Part shown: piece by piece, positions 8,907 to 17,774 of the stretch
Layout of the letters: each line of letters begins with the position of its first letter
How positions within the stretch are numbered: position 1 is the first letter of the stretch
Assembly (NCBI RefSeq): GCF_010104355.1
Contig: NZ_CP044972.1
Coordinates: forward strand, 4,020,001-4,084,000
Direction: 5' to 3'
From: Hydrogenophaga sp. PBL-H3
GTDB lineage: Bacteria; Pseudomonadota; Gammaproteobacteria; Burkholderiales; Burkholderiaceae_C
DNA: 64,000 nt
Notes under the pieces: generated by a model
The model's database searches: none
What the model saw: the letters and a program-made list of their open reading frames with translations, nothing else
What the model was told of the DNA's origin: nothing
Translations under genes and position numbers: made by a program

Positions 8907-9746
8907 ATGACCCAACGCCCGTTTCAACAAGTTGACGTGTTCACCGACACGCCCTACCTCGGCAATCCGCTGGCGGTGGTGCTCGATGGCAACGGCCTGT
9001 CCACCGAGGCCATGCAGCGGTTCACCGACTGGACCAACCTCTCGGAGTGCACCTTTGTGCTGCCCCCCACGAACGCAGAAGCCGATTACCGCGTGCGCAT
9101 CTTCTGCCCGGGGCGCGAGCTGCCGTTTGCCGGCCACCCCACGCTGGGCACCTGCCACGCGTGGTTGCAAGCCGGGGGGCAGCCGCGCGGTGAACACGTG
9201 GTGCAGGAATGTGGTGTGGGTCTGGTGCCGATCAAGCGCGACGGTGCCCGGCTCGCTTTCGCGGCACCACCCTTGCGCCGCAGCGGTCCGCTCGAAGAGG
9301 CCGACGTGACGCTGATCGCGCGCGGCCTGGGCATCCCGCGCAGCGACATCGTGGCGCACGCCTGGTGTGAAAACGGCCCACCCTGGCGCGGTGTGATGCT
9401 GCGCACCGCAGCCCAGGTGCTGGCCCTGAAGCCGAACGCCACTGTGCTCGCCGGCCTGGATATCGGCGTGGTCGCGCCGCAGCCCGCCGGCGCGGACACC
9501 GCGTTTGAAGTGCGCGCCTTCTTCCACACCCAGGACACCGTGAGCGAAGACCCGGTGACCGGCAGCCTGAACGCGGCGGTGGCGCAGTGGCTGATCGGCG
9601 CGGGCCTGGCACCCGAGCGCTACGTGGCCGCGCAAGGCACGGCCATGGGGCGCGCCGGGCGGGTGCACATCGAGCGCGACGCCGACGGCACGATCTGGGT
9701 CGGCGGCGCGTCGGTCACCTGCATCAGCGGTCGGGTCACGGTGTGA
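8907..9746 (+). CDS. PhzF family isomerase/epimerase
   Basis: This 279-residue protein matches the PhzF/diaminopimelate-epimerase fold. It opens with QVDVFTDTPYLGNPLAVV, has the conserved acid in NLSECTFVLPP, and has PGRELPFAGHPTLGT (the family hallmark) and DTVSEDPVTGSLNAAVAQWL near the C-terminus. PhzF catalyses an allylic proton shift in phenazine synthesis, but most family members sit outside phenazine clusters and isomerise other small acids. No other phenazine gene is present, so a phenazine role is unlikely. It lies 15 bases after the GST gene, and its stop overlaps the next gene's GTG start. Confidence 0.9.
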   Translation: MTQRPFQQVDVFTDTPYLGNPLAVVLDGNGLSTEAMQRFTDWTNLSECTFVLPPTNAEADYRVRIFCPGRELPFAGHPTLGTCHAWLQAGGQPRGEHVVQECGVGLVPIKRDGARLAFAAPPLRRSGPLEEADVTLIARGLGIPRSDIVAHAWCENGPPWRGVMLRTAAQVLALKPNATVLAGLDIGVVAPQPAGADTAFEVRAFFHTQDTVSEDPVTGSLNAAVAQWLIGAGLAPERYVAAQGTAMGRAGRVHIERDADGTIWVGGASVTCISGRVTV

Positions 9747-10438
9747 CGCCGCGCATCGACCACCTTGTGGTGGCCGCTCGCACACTCGAAGAAGGCGTGG
9801 CCTGGTGCGAAGCCACGTTGGGCACCGCGCCCGGCCCGGGCGGCGAGCACCCCTTGTTCGGCACGCACAACCGATTGCTCAAGCTCGACGACGGCAGCCA
9901 CCAGGCGCCGTACCTGGAGATCATCGCCATCGACCCGAAGGCCACCCCCGCGCGGGCGGCCGGGCTCAAGCGCTGGTTCGACCTCGACAGCCCTGCCCTG
10001 CAAGCCCGGCTGGCGCAGGACGGGCCTCAGCTCGTGCACTGGGTCGCCAGCGTGCCCGACATCGACGCCGCGTTGCTCGCCCTGCAGGCCATCGGCATCC
10101 AGCGCGGGCCTGTAGTGAGCGCCTCGCGCGAAACACCGCACGGCCTGCTGCAGTGGCGCATCAGCGTGCGCGACGATGGCCAGCGGCTGTTCAACGGTGT
10201 GCTGCCCACCCTCATCCAGTGGGGCTCGGCGCACCCGACGCAACACATGCCGGCAAGCGGCATCGCCCTGCGCCAGTTGCGTCTGCGGCACGCCGGGGCG
10301 GCCGGCCTGCGCGCGGCGCTGCAGGCGCTGGGCCTGGACGACATGAGCGTGATGGACGGCCACGAAGGCCCCGCCGGCCTCACTGCCGAACTCGACACCC
10401 CGGCCCGCGGCCGCCTCACCCTGATGTCACCCCCATGA
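9743..10438 (+). CDS. VOC superfamily protein, glyoxalase-like
   Basis: A 231-residue protein beginning RIDHLVVAARTLEEGVAW, the usual first strand and helix of a VOC metal-enzyme half, followed by HPLFGTHNRLLKL and YLEIIAIDP. It resembles the longer glyoxalase-3 type with one clear VOC unit and a diverged second half. The GTG at 9743 overlaps the phzF stop (GTGA), which fixes the start. VOC enzymes act as isomerases, dioxygenases or lyases; no reaction can be assigned. It belongs to the MocR-facing operon. Confidence 0.82.
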   Translation: MTPRIDHLVVAARTLEEGVAWCEATLGTAPGPGGEHPLFGTHNRLLKLDDGSHQAPYLEIIAIDPKATPARAAGLKRWFDLDSPALQARLAQDGPQLVHWVASVPDIDAALLALQAIGIQRGPVVSASRETPHGLLQWRISVRDDGQRLFNGVLPTLIQWGSAHPTQHMPASGIALRQLRLRHAGAAGLRAALQALGLDDMSVMDGHEGPAGLTAELDTPARGRLTLMSPP

Positions 10439-11403
10439 ACACCTCCCTGCCCTGCCTTGCCGACATCGAAGCCGCCGCCGAAGTGGTGTACCGCTCGTTC
10501 CAGGCCACACCTCAGTACCGCTGGGCCACGCTGAGCGCGCGCCTGGGCACCGACTGCTGGGTGAAACACGAGAACCACACGCCGGTGGGCGCGTTCAAGA
10601 TCCGCGGCGGCCTCACCTACTTCGACCAGCTCCAGCAGCGTGGCGAACTGCCCCGCGAGGTGATGAGCGCCACGCGCGGCAACCACGGCCAGAGCATCGG
10701 CTGGGCGGCGCGCATGCACGGTGTGGCCTGCACCATCGTCGTGCCGCGTGGCAATTCGGTGGAGAAAAACGCCGCCATGCGCGCCCTGGGTGCGAGCCTG
10801 ATCGAACACGGCGACGACTTCCAGGAAAGCCGCGAACACGCCATGGCCCTGGCCGCCGAGCGCGGCGCGCACATGGTGCCGAGTTTTCACGCCGACCTGC
10901 TGCGTGGCGTGAGCACCGCCTGGTGGGAGTTCTTTCGCGCCGTGCCCCAACTGGACGTGGTGTATGTGCCGGTGGGTCAGGGCTCGGGCGCGTGTTCTGC
11001 CATCGCGGCCAAGCTCGCGCTGGGTCACAAGGTGCGCGTTGTGGGTGTGGTCAGCGCGCACGCCACCACCTACGCCGACTCGCTGGCCGCCGGCCGCGTG
11101 GTGGCTGCCCCCGTGACGACCATGCTCGCCGACGGCATGGCCTGCCGCGTGGCCGACCAGGCCGCGCTCGATGTGCTCGCGCCGCACCTCGACCACATCG
11201 TGCAGGTCACCGACACCGCCGTGGCCGAGGCCATGAGGGCGCTGTTCGCCGACACGCACAACGTGGCCGAAGGCGCGGGGGCGGCCAGCTTTGCCGCCGC
11301 GTGGCAGGAGCGTGCTTCGCTTCGTGGACAAGTGGTGGGCACCACCTTGTGCGGCGGCAATGTGGACACCGCCACACTGGCTGGCGTGCTCGCCGGGCAC
11401 TGA
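10435..11403 (+). CDS. Threonine/serine dehydratase-like PLP enzyme
   Basis: The protein has 322 residues and fold type II PLP features. Lys55 sits in VGAFKIRGG, with SATRGNHGQSIGWAAR (substrate/cofactor loop) and VGQGSGACSA (phosphate loop). It lacks the C-terminal ACT domain of biosynthetic IlvA, so it is more like catabolic threonine dehydratases or the hydroxyectoine-utilisation dehydratase EutB. It would remove water and ammonia from a beta-hydroxy amino acid to give a 2-oxo acid. Its start overlaps the VOC stop by four bases. Together with the transaminase and exporter it suggests the operon breaks down or detoxifies a hydroxylated or unusual amino acid. Confidence 0.85.
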   Translation: MNTSLPCLADIEAAAEVVYRSFQATPQYRWATLSARLGTDCWVKHENHTPVGAFKIRGGLTYFDQLQQRGELPREVMSATRGNHGQSIGWAARMHGVACTIVVPRGNSVEKNAAMRALGASLIEHGDDFQESREHAMALAAERGAHMVPSFHADLLRGVSTAWWEFFRAVPQLDVVYVPVGQGSGACSAIAAKLALGHKVRVVGVVSAHATTYADSLAAGRVVAAPVTTMLADGMACRVADQAALDVLAPHLDHIVQVTDTAVAEAMRALFADTHNVAEGAGAASFAAAWQERASLRGQVVGTTLCGGNVDTATLAGVLAGH

Positions 11404-11492
11404 GCACTGCCGCCGATTCGGCGCGACCGGCCGGCGCAGCTGGCGTCTGCACCGTGACAGCACGCCCGCACCTTTGCCCCTAGAGTGGTGCC

Positions 11493-12677
11493 ATGTCCCA
11501 GCACCCCGTTCCGCGCCACATCCTGCCCATCCTGGTGCTCGCCCAGTTCATGGGCACCTCGCTGTGGTTCGCGGTCAACGCGGTCATGCCCGATCTGCAG
11601 CGCGAACTGGGCTGGCCCACCAGCGCGGTGGGCACGCTCACCTCGGCGCTGCAGTTCGGCTTCATCGCCGGCACGCTGGTGTTTGCACTGCTGGCCATTG
11701 CCGACCGTTTTGCGCCACGCCGCGTGTTCCTGGTGTGCGCGCTGGCGGGCGCGGCCTGCACCGTGGGCGCCTGGTGGATGGTGCGCGACCACACGGCACT
11801 GCTGGCCTGGCGCTTTGCCACCGGTTTCTTCCTCGCGGGCATCTACCCGGTGGGCATGAAGATCGCGGCGCAGTGGTACACGCGCGGCCTGGGCGGCGCG
11901 CTCGGCTTGCTGATCGGCGCGCTGGTGCTGGGCTCGGCCAGCGCGCATGCGCTGCGCGCACTCAGCGGCACCCTGCCCTGGCCCACGCTCATGCTCGGCG
12001 TGGCCGCGCTGGCCGCGGCCGGCGGCCTGCTGCTGTTTTTCGGCACAACCGACCCACCGGGCGCGCAGGCCCGCGTGACGGTGTTGCAGTGGCGCGCACT
12101 GGCCACGCTGTGGACCGATGCGCGCGTGCGCAGCTCGGTGCTCGGCTACTTCGGCCACATGTGGGAGCTCTACACCATGTGGGTGATGGTGCCGCTGGTG
12201 CTGGCCACGCGGCTGCAGGGCGCCGCGCTGTCGTGGGCGGCCTTTTTTGTGCTCGGGGCCGGCGTGATCGGCTGCGCTGGCGGGGGCTGGGTGGCGCAGC
12301 GCTGGGGCAGCGCGCGCGTGGCCGGCTCTCAGCTGGCCACCAGCGGTCTGTGTTGCCTGGCCGCGCCATGGATGATCGACGCACCCACCGCAGGGTTCTT
12401 TGCGTGGCTGGTGCTCTGGGGCATCACCGTCTCGGGCGACTCGCCGCAGTTCTCCACCCTCACCGCGCGCAACGCTCCACCCCAGGCCGTGGGCAGCGTG
12501 CTCACGCTGACCAACAGCATCGGCTTCGCGATCTCCATCGTGAGCATCCTGCTGTTTGTGTCACTGGCCGAGACGGTCGCGCTGGGCGCACTGCTGCCCT
12601 GGCTGGCGATCGGCCCGGCGCTGGGGCTGTGGGCTCTGTGGCCGCTGGTGCGGGCAGAGCTTCGCCAGGCACCATGA
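11493..12677 (+). CDS. Major facilitator superfamily transporter
   Basis: A 394-residue protein with about twelve hydrophobic helices. The N-terminal segment LAQFMGTSLWFAVNAVMPDL and the cytoplasmic loop ADRFAPRRVFL (loop 2-3 motif) are typical of MFS carriers related to cyanate/nitrate-type transporters. It starts 89 bases after the dehydratase stop, so it may share the operon or have its own promoter. It is likely the uptake or efflux partner of the preceding enzymes; direction and substrate are not visible. Confidence 0.85.
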   Translation: MSQHPVPRHILPILVLAQFMGTSLWFAVNAVMPDLQRELGWPTSAVGTLTSALQFGFIAGTLVFALLAIADRFAPRRVFLVCALAGAACTVGAWWMVRDHTALLAWRFATGFFLAGIYPVGMKIAAQWYTRGLGGALGLLIGALVLGSASAHALRALSGTLPWPTLMLGVAALAAAGGLLLFFGTTDPPGAQARVTVLQWRALATLWTDARVRSSVLGYFGHMWELYTMWVMVPLVLATRLQGAALSWAAFFVLGAGVIGCAGGGWVAQRWGSARVAGSQLATSGLCCLAAPWMIDAPTAGFFAWLVLWGITVSGDSPQFSTLTARNAPPQAVGSVLTLTNSIGFAISIVSILLFVSLAETVALGALLPWLAIGPALGLWALWPLVRAELRQAP

Positions 12678-12789
12678 ACACCTGATCGAAAGACCCCACA
12701 TGCACCCCTAATGCATTGGCAGGGGTCACGGGTTCGTCATTCCATGTGCCTACCGTCCCGCCCACAGGGAGCAGGCCTATCTCGCGCAG

Positions 12790-15700
12790 ATGAGTGGTCG
12801 CGAACCATGGAATCCAATGAACCTTCAGCTCGACACCCAGCTCATGCCCCAGTACCTGCCCGGCCACACCTCGCGAGAGGCGTGTTCGCGCGTCGAGATG
12901 GTGGCCGCCAGCGACCACAGCGTGATCGCCTTCACCCTGGGTGCGGAGCAGCACCTGACCGTCTGGCTGTCCACCGAGGAGGGTTTCGTCCGCTGGCTGC
13001 CGATCACCGTGTCGCTGGACGGCAGCAAGCCCGCCACCGTGATCGACTTCGACGTCATCGGCAACGTTGGACAGGGTCGCAACGACGGCACGATCGACCT
13101 CGCGTTGGTCACTGAGCAGCCCGACGGCGTGCGTGCGCTGTTCTACTGGCCCGCTATCTCCGCCGAAGCGAGCCCCGAGGCGTGGCGGTTGTTGTTCCCC
13201 TCGGCGAAGCCGCTGGACTTTCCCCACAGCCATCCACTCGCAGTGGTGCGGCTGGGCGTGATGCCTTTGGCGGTGCGACGACTGATCACCGGGTCCTGCA
13301 CTACACCGTTGTCGTGGGAAATGTTTCGCGTGTCGACCGACAGCAGCGGACAGGTTTGCACCGGTCTTGATCCGCTTCCCCAGCCCGGCGGCAATCCCTT
13401 GGGTGGACCGAGCCGCTTCGTTCTGGCTGCGGCGGTGGGCACACGCATCGAAACGCCAACGCTGGAAGATGGCGCGATCATGGCCACGTTCCAGGAATCA
13501 CAAGGCTGGTACTCGGTGAGTTTGATGCTGCCGCACAGCGCACCCCACGGGCGGCCCCTGTCATGGCCGGTGCGCGCCGTCGATTCGACCCTGTCCTGGC
13601 CCCCTGGCCTGTGTCATATCCAGACCGTGCTCGACACCGATCTGGGAGGCGCGTCATTCCTGTTCACCCAGGAAGGTGACGGTTACGGCAATGCCACCAT
13701 CACCATGTTCGAGGTGCTGGACGGCCGCCGGGCAACCGGCCTGCCCTGCAGCGTTGCGGGTCTGCTCCCGGCCAGTGGCGCTGTCCGGGTGGTGCCGCTG
13801 GACCCCGCAGGGAACCAGATCGGGCGCCTGGAGCGGATGCGCCCCGATGGCCCCGGAGACAAGCCGGCTCAACTCGTGCTGACCAACGGCACCTCGCTGC
13901 GCGACCCGGCGGCTGCATCCGTCCCCCTGATCGACGATGTGGGCGCTTTCTGCGCCTGCCGCTGCGGCGTGGGGCGAGACGAACCAACGTCGCTGCACGT
14001 GTTGGTGGCGTACGCAGGCGGTGGACTGGAGTTGTTCACGCAGGACAGCCTGTCCGAACAGTGGACGCGCTTCCCCCTGACCGACGACAACCTGCTGGAA
14101 GGCTGGCATGCGGTCAGCAGCTACAGCACGCGTATCCTGGTGCGTGATGAGCGCGGTGCCCCTGCGGTGGGTTCAATCGTTGCACTGCGTCCCAAGACGC
14201 CCTGCTTCGCACTGATCAACGGCGTGGCGACCCACCTGACTCCCATGCTGGCCCATGTGGTCGCGGCCGATGGCGCGGGCGCGGTGAACCTGGTGCAACC
14301 GCTCAGCGCCCTGGGTGCGGCCATGATCGACGTGAGCCTGCTCGACAGCGGCCCGGTGCCCGACATCCCACCCGGCTCCGTGCTCAGCCGGGCGGCAAGC
14401 CACCGCTGGAGCAACACGCAGGCACATACCAGCCAGTCGCTCAACCCCATGACCAAGGTCACCGCCAGGCTGGCCCGCATCACCGGCGGCGCGGACATAC
14501 GCGATGCCCGCGCGTCCGACGGCACCAAGCCCTTCGCCCATTTGCCGCTGGAGCATTGTGATGAAGCCAGCACAGCGCTGGCGCCGCTGTTGCGCGCATA
14601 TGAAGCCACCCTCGCTGCCACCACCACCCCCGCCGCCGGCGCGACCATCCTCGCGCGCACACGGCTGAAGTGGTGTGGAAGGCGCGTCACCGTTGAGCAC
14701 GCCGATTTCTCTACCCCTGAAGCCTTGGCGCCTGCCGGCTGGCTACCGCCGGTGGGCGACATGCTGAGCTACCTGTGGACACTGGTGAACGACACGGTGA
14801 GCACGGTGGTCACGGAACTGGAGTGGCTATCCAACGGACTGGCCAACCTGGTTCTGACCATCGGTGACCTGGTGTGGAAAGCCACGTTGTCCATTGCTTC
14901 GCAGGCTGTCGAACTGATCGACTGGGCGCTGCAGAAATCGCTGGGCATCTCGCTGGACGATCTGGTGAATTGGCTGGGTCAGGTGTTCGACTGGCCCATC
15001 ATCCTGCGCACGCAAAAAACGCTGAAACACCTCGTCGGTCTTCACCGGAAGACCGCTGTTGACTGGATCAGAAATGAGGCTCCGCTGGCCATGGGCGACA
15101 TGTTTGTGCATGTCCGCCAATGTCTGCAGACGCCAGCGCCGACGACACCTGAAAGCAGCCACTGCATCGACCGTCCCGGTGCCAGCGACATCGACGGCGT
15201 CTCCCCGGTCAAGCCAGCGGCGAACGGGCCGGACATGCTGTGGGGCAACACCCAACTGCTGCAGTTCAGCGGCGCGGCGTCGGTGGCAGACGGAAGCTTT
15301 CCCCTGTTCGACACACTCGTGAAAGCGGTGGAAGCCGCTGGTACAAGCCTGAAGCAGGACGCTGACTCACTGGCCGCCTGGGCCATCGGGCGAGACTTCT
15401 CCAACGCCAGTCCTGGCGAACTTGGCAAGGAGGTGCTGGCGCTGCTGGGCACTGCCCTGCTGGACACAACCGAGGCCTTTTCAGAGAAAGTGGTGCCTGG
15501 CATGGGCACGGCAGTGGACGAGCTGATGAACCAGGCAGACCAGCCGCTCTACCTCCCGGTGCTCAGCGCCCTCTACCGCGACTGGATCAACCCGGGCCAG
15601 GACCTCACCGTGCTGGACGCCATGACGCTGGTGGCCGCGATCGCCGGCCACATCGGCAGTGAACTCACCACGGGCACACCCCTCATACCCGAGGCAATAT

Positions 15701-16443
15701 CGCAGCGGATCTTGAACGCCACCACGCTGGCCACCCTGCTCGACGGGGACGAACAGGGGCTCGGAGCGGCGCCCCGGATCGACACCTTGGTGTACGGCTA
15801 CAGCACGCTGCTGTCCGGGTTGATGAAGTTTGGCTATTTCGGGCTGTGGGCAAACGAGAACTGGGGACCGCCCGCAGGCGCGACGCGCATCCGCGTGCGG
15901 GTGGCGCTGGACTGCGCATCGTGGCTGGTCAGCTTCGGTTGGGCCATCGAGATGCTCAGAAGAGCGCCTGCGGACCAGAAACAGCCCTACACCCTGGCGG
16001 TGGTCTTCCTGTTTCTGGGGCTGATCTTGCACCGCAGCAAGGACGCAGTGGACTTCCACTATGCGGGCAGCAGCAGTCCGCTGTGGGCACAGTTCAAGAC
16101 CTTCTTCGGAATGCTCGAGGCAGTGGCCGGCGGCACGATGCTGATGGGCATCGCCATCTGGCAGACCGCCAGCACCTTCGAGTCCTTGGCCACGCCGCCG
16201 GACACCGACCCCGACCACTGGCTCGCACTCAAGGTGCTGCCATCGATCCAGGCCCTGTCGAACGCGACCTACTACGCACTGTCGTTCGAACGGCTCCTGC
16301 CGGAAACGCCGGTCAAGGAAACCCTCAAGGTGGTTCGCACAGCCACCAATCTGGCCCGGTCGCTGTGCCCGATCGCGGCAGGATTCATGATCAATGACTG
16401 CGCCAGCAAGGGCTGGCGAGTGCCCGGTCTTGTGTCGGACTGA
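12790..16443 (+). CDS. Large protein of unknown function (1217 residues)
   Basis: I do not recognise this protein. The first half (about 1-560) is rich in beta-strand-like segments with repeated Gly-Asp turns (GNVGQGRNDGTIDLALV, VLDTDLGGASFLFTQ, LVAYAGGGLELFTQ), suggestive of a beta-propeller. A short domain near 455-520 (ILVRDERGAPAVGSIVALR) looks like a carboxypeptidase-regulatory or Ig-type fold. The second half is helical and amphipathic, with hydrophobic stretches such as YTLAVVFLFLGLILH and MLMGIAIWQTA. There is no signal peptide. The start is uncertain: 12790 gives the longest form, and ATG 12817 is equally possible with a weak GGAA site. It stands alone, 112 bases after the MFS gene and converging on the DUF2145 gene. 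Base composition is like its neighbours. A cell-surface or toxin-like role is only a guess. Confidence 0.85.
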   Translation: MSGREPWNPMNLQLDTQLMPQYLPGHTSREACSRVEMVAASDHSVIAFTLGAEQHLTVWLSTEEGFVRWLPITVSLDGSKPATVIDFDVIGNVGQGRNDGTIDLALVTEQPDGVRALFYWPAISAEASPEAWRLLFPSAKPLDFPHSHPLAVVRLGVMPLAVRRLITGSCTTPLSWEMFRVSTDSSGQVCTGLDPLPQPGGNPLGGPSRFVLAAAVGTRIETPTLEDGAIMATFQESQGWYSVSLMLPHSAPHGRPLSWPVRAVDSTLSWPPGLCHIQTVLDTDLGGASFLFTQEGDGYGNATITMFEVLDGRRATGLPCSVAGLLPASGAVRVVPLDPAGNQIGRLERMRPDGPGDKPAQLVLTNGTSLRDPAAASVPLIDDVGAFCACRCGVGRDEPTSLHVLVAYAGGGLELFTQDSLSEQWTRFPLTDDNLLEGWHAVSSYSTRILVRDERGAPAVGSIVALRPKTPCFALINGVATHLTPMLAHVVAADGAGAVNLVQPLSALGAAMIDVSLLDSGPVPDIPPGSVLSRAASHRWSNTQAHTSQSLNPMTKVTARLARITGGADIRDARASDGTKPFAHLPLEHCDEASTALAPLLRAYEATLAATTTPAAGATILARTRLKWCGRRVTVEHADFSTPEALAPAGWLPPVGDMLSYLWTLVNDTVSTVVTELEWLSNGLANLVLTIGDLVWKATLSIASQAVELIDWALQKSLGISLDDLVNWLGQVFDWPIILRTQKTLKHLVGLHRKTAVDWIRNEAPLAMGDMFVHVRQCLQTPAPTTPESSHCIDRPGASDIDGVSPVKPAANGPDMLWGNTQLLQFSGAASVADGSFPLFDTLVKAVEAAGTSLKQDADSLAAWAIGRDFSNASPGELGKEVLALLGTALLDTTEAFSEKVVPGMGTAVDELMNQADQPLYLPVLSALYRDWINPGQDLTVLDAMTLVAAIAGHIGSELTTGTPLIPEAISQRILNATTLATLLDGDEQGLGAAPRIDTLVYGYSTLLSGLMKFGYFGLWANENWGPPAGATRIRVRVALDCASWLVSFGWAIEMLRRAPADQKQPYTLAVVFLFLGLILHRSKDAVDFHYAGSSSPLWAQFKTFFGMLEAVAGGTMLMGIAIWQTASTFESLATPPDTDPDHWLALKVLPSIQALSNATYYALSFERLLPETPVKETLKVVRTATNLARSLCPIAAGFMINDCASKGWRVPGLVSD

Positions 16444-16460
16444 AGCGATCGGGTCCAGGG

Positions 16461-17273
16461 TCAGGGTGACAGCCGCTGCATCGACCCTCCCAGCCCGGCC
16501 CGCTCCAGCCACACGAAGACCGAGTCCACCGTCACCGTCTCGATGCGGTCGGCAAAACGTTTTTCGTTGGGGTGGTCGTCAAACGCGATGTGGGCCGAGC
16601 TCACACGTGCACCCAGCCGGGTGAGCGCGCCCAGTTGCAGCGTGGTGGGCTGGTAGCCCTTGAAGCGCAGCCAGGCCTGGGCCTGCTCGCGGCTGCCCAC
16701 ACCCGGCTCGGCGGCAGCGGCCAGTGTTTCCAGTGCCCACTGATTGGACTGCTGGTAGCGCGTGGCCCAGGGGTAGCTCAGCATGTTGTAGGCCCGGGTG
16801 TTCAGGGCGGTGCTGCGTGACGGGTCGGTGAGCAGGGCATGCAGCGGCGCCTGCAGCGCGGGCGTGGGCACCATCCAGGCCGCTTCAAAGCGCCAGAGAT
16901 CATCGAGAAAGAACTCGCCCAGTCCCTGGCGGTACAGCGCGCCCTCGGCGGAGCCGCAGCTGTTGAGTTTGTGCAGCACGCGCCAGGGACCCTCGGCTGT
17001 TTTGTAGGCCCAGCCCAGGTGCGAATAGCGCAGCTGGTATTTGCTCAGGTCTTGCCCGGCGCGGGCCAGCACCACCACCCGAGCGCCGCTGCGGGCATGC
17101 TCGGCGTCCAGCGCCTGCGAGGTGCGCAGCGCCAGGTTCATGCCCTGCTCGATGGCGCGCGCCGTCAGGGGTGTGGCTTCGCAGGAGCGGCCGGCGTGTG
17201 CGGCGGGTGGCACCAGCAGCGCCCAGACGGCGGCGAGCACCGCCAGCCAGAGTCTCAGAAAAGGGTGTGTCAT
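16461..17273 (-). CDS. DUF2145 family exported protein
   Basis: A 270-residue protein with a clear signal peptide (MTHPFLRLWLAVLAAVWALL, cleavage near AHA-GR). The mature part matches DUF2145 as I recall it: AGQDLSKYQLRYSHLGWAYK, HKLNSCG and YNMLSYPWATRYQQSNQW. The Tyr/His/Cys pattern resembles a permuted NlpC/P60-like fold, but the enzyme role is unproved. The ATG at 17273 is preceded by GAGGAG. It is the last gene of a minus-strand trio after the YiaA-like and small exported genes, 10 bases after the latter. Confidence 0.82.
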   Translation of the reverse strand: MTHPFLRLWLAVLAAVWALLVPPAAHAGRSCEATPLTARAIEQGMNLALRTSQALDAEHARSGARVVVLARAGQDLSKYQLRYSHLGWAYKTAEGPWRVLHKLNSCGSAEGALYRQGLGEFFLDDLWRFEAAWMVPTPALQAPLHALLTDPSRSTALNTRAYNMLSYPWATRYQQSNQWALETLAAAAEPGVGSREQAQAWLRFKGYQPTTLQLGALTRLGARVSSAHIAFDDHPNEKRFADRIETVTVDSVFVWLERAGLGGSMQRLSP

Positions 17274-17283
17274 GCTCGGCTCC

Positions 17284-17739
17284 TCAGTACGTGATGCGTT
17301 CGTTGTGCAACAGCGCACGGCCCAGCTCGTTGGGGATGAAGGCCAGCACCTCGCCAGCGGCCGAGAGCAGCACACCGGTGCCGATCACGCTGACCACCAC
17401 CACCGTGCCCACCCCCATGGAGACCGCTGAAGCCGCACGGCCCGAGACCTGCACGCTGGCACGCGCGCCGTCCGACACCCGCTCCACCACATAGACCGTG
17501 CCGCTGGCCGTGATCTCCACCGCCCTGACCACCAGCGTGGCGCCGGCCACGGACAACGCCACCGGCACCACGCTCACCGCCGCAGCGCCAACCGACGCAG
17601 CCCCCACCACCGAGGCCACCGGCAAGGCCGACAGCGCCACCGACACCTCGCTCTGCGCGCGGGCCGGACTGGCCGACAGGGCGAGCGACAGCGCAGCCAC
17701 CGCGGTGATCGAGCGCCAGGAAAATTGGACCGATTTCAT
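17284..17739 (-). CDS. Small exported protein of unknown function
   Basis: This 151-residue product has a signal peptide (MKSVQFSWRSITAVAALSLA, likely cut after ARA). The mature part is low-complexity, dominated by Ala, Val, Ser and Gly with alternating small and beta-branched residues, and ends ELGRALLHNERITY. The start at 17739 is preceded by AAGGAG at the right distance; an upstream ATG at 17778 would overlap the preceding gene. It sits between the YiaA-like and DUF2145 genes on the same strand. Function unknown; the trio recurs together in related bacteria as far as I recall, which is not checked here. Confidence 0.7.
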   Translation of the reverse strand: MKSVQFSWRSITAVAALSLALSASPARAQSEVSVALSALPVASVVGAASVGAAAVSVVPVALSVAGATLVVRAVEITASGTVYVVERVSDGARASVQVSGRAASAVSMGVGTVVVVSVIGTGVLLSAAGEVLAFIPNELGRALLHNERITY

Positions 17740-17774
17740 GTTCAAGCTCCTTGAAAAAGTGATGAGGAAATGCT

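Noticed and set aside
8907..9746. PhzF-like gene as a sign of a phenazine cluster
   Set aside because: None of the other phenazine genes is present; PhzF homologues are common outside such clusters.
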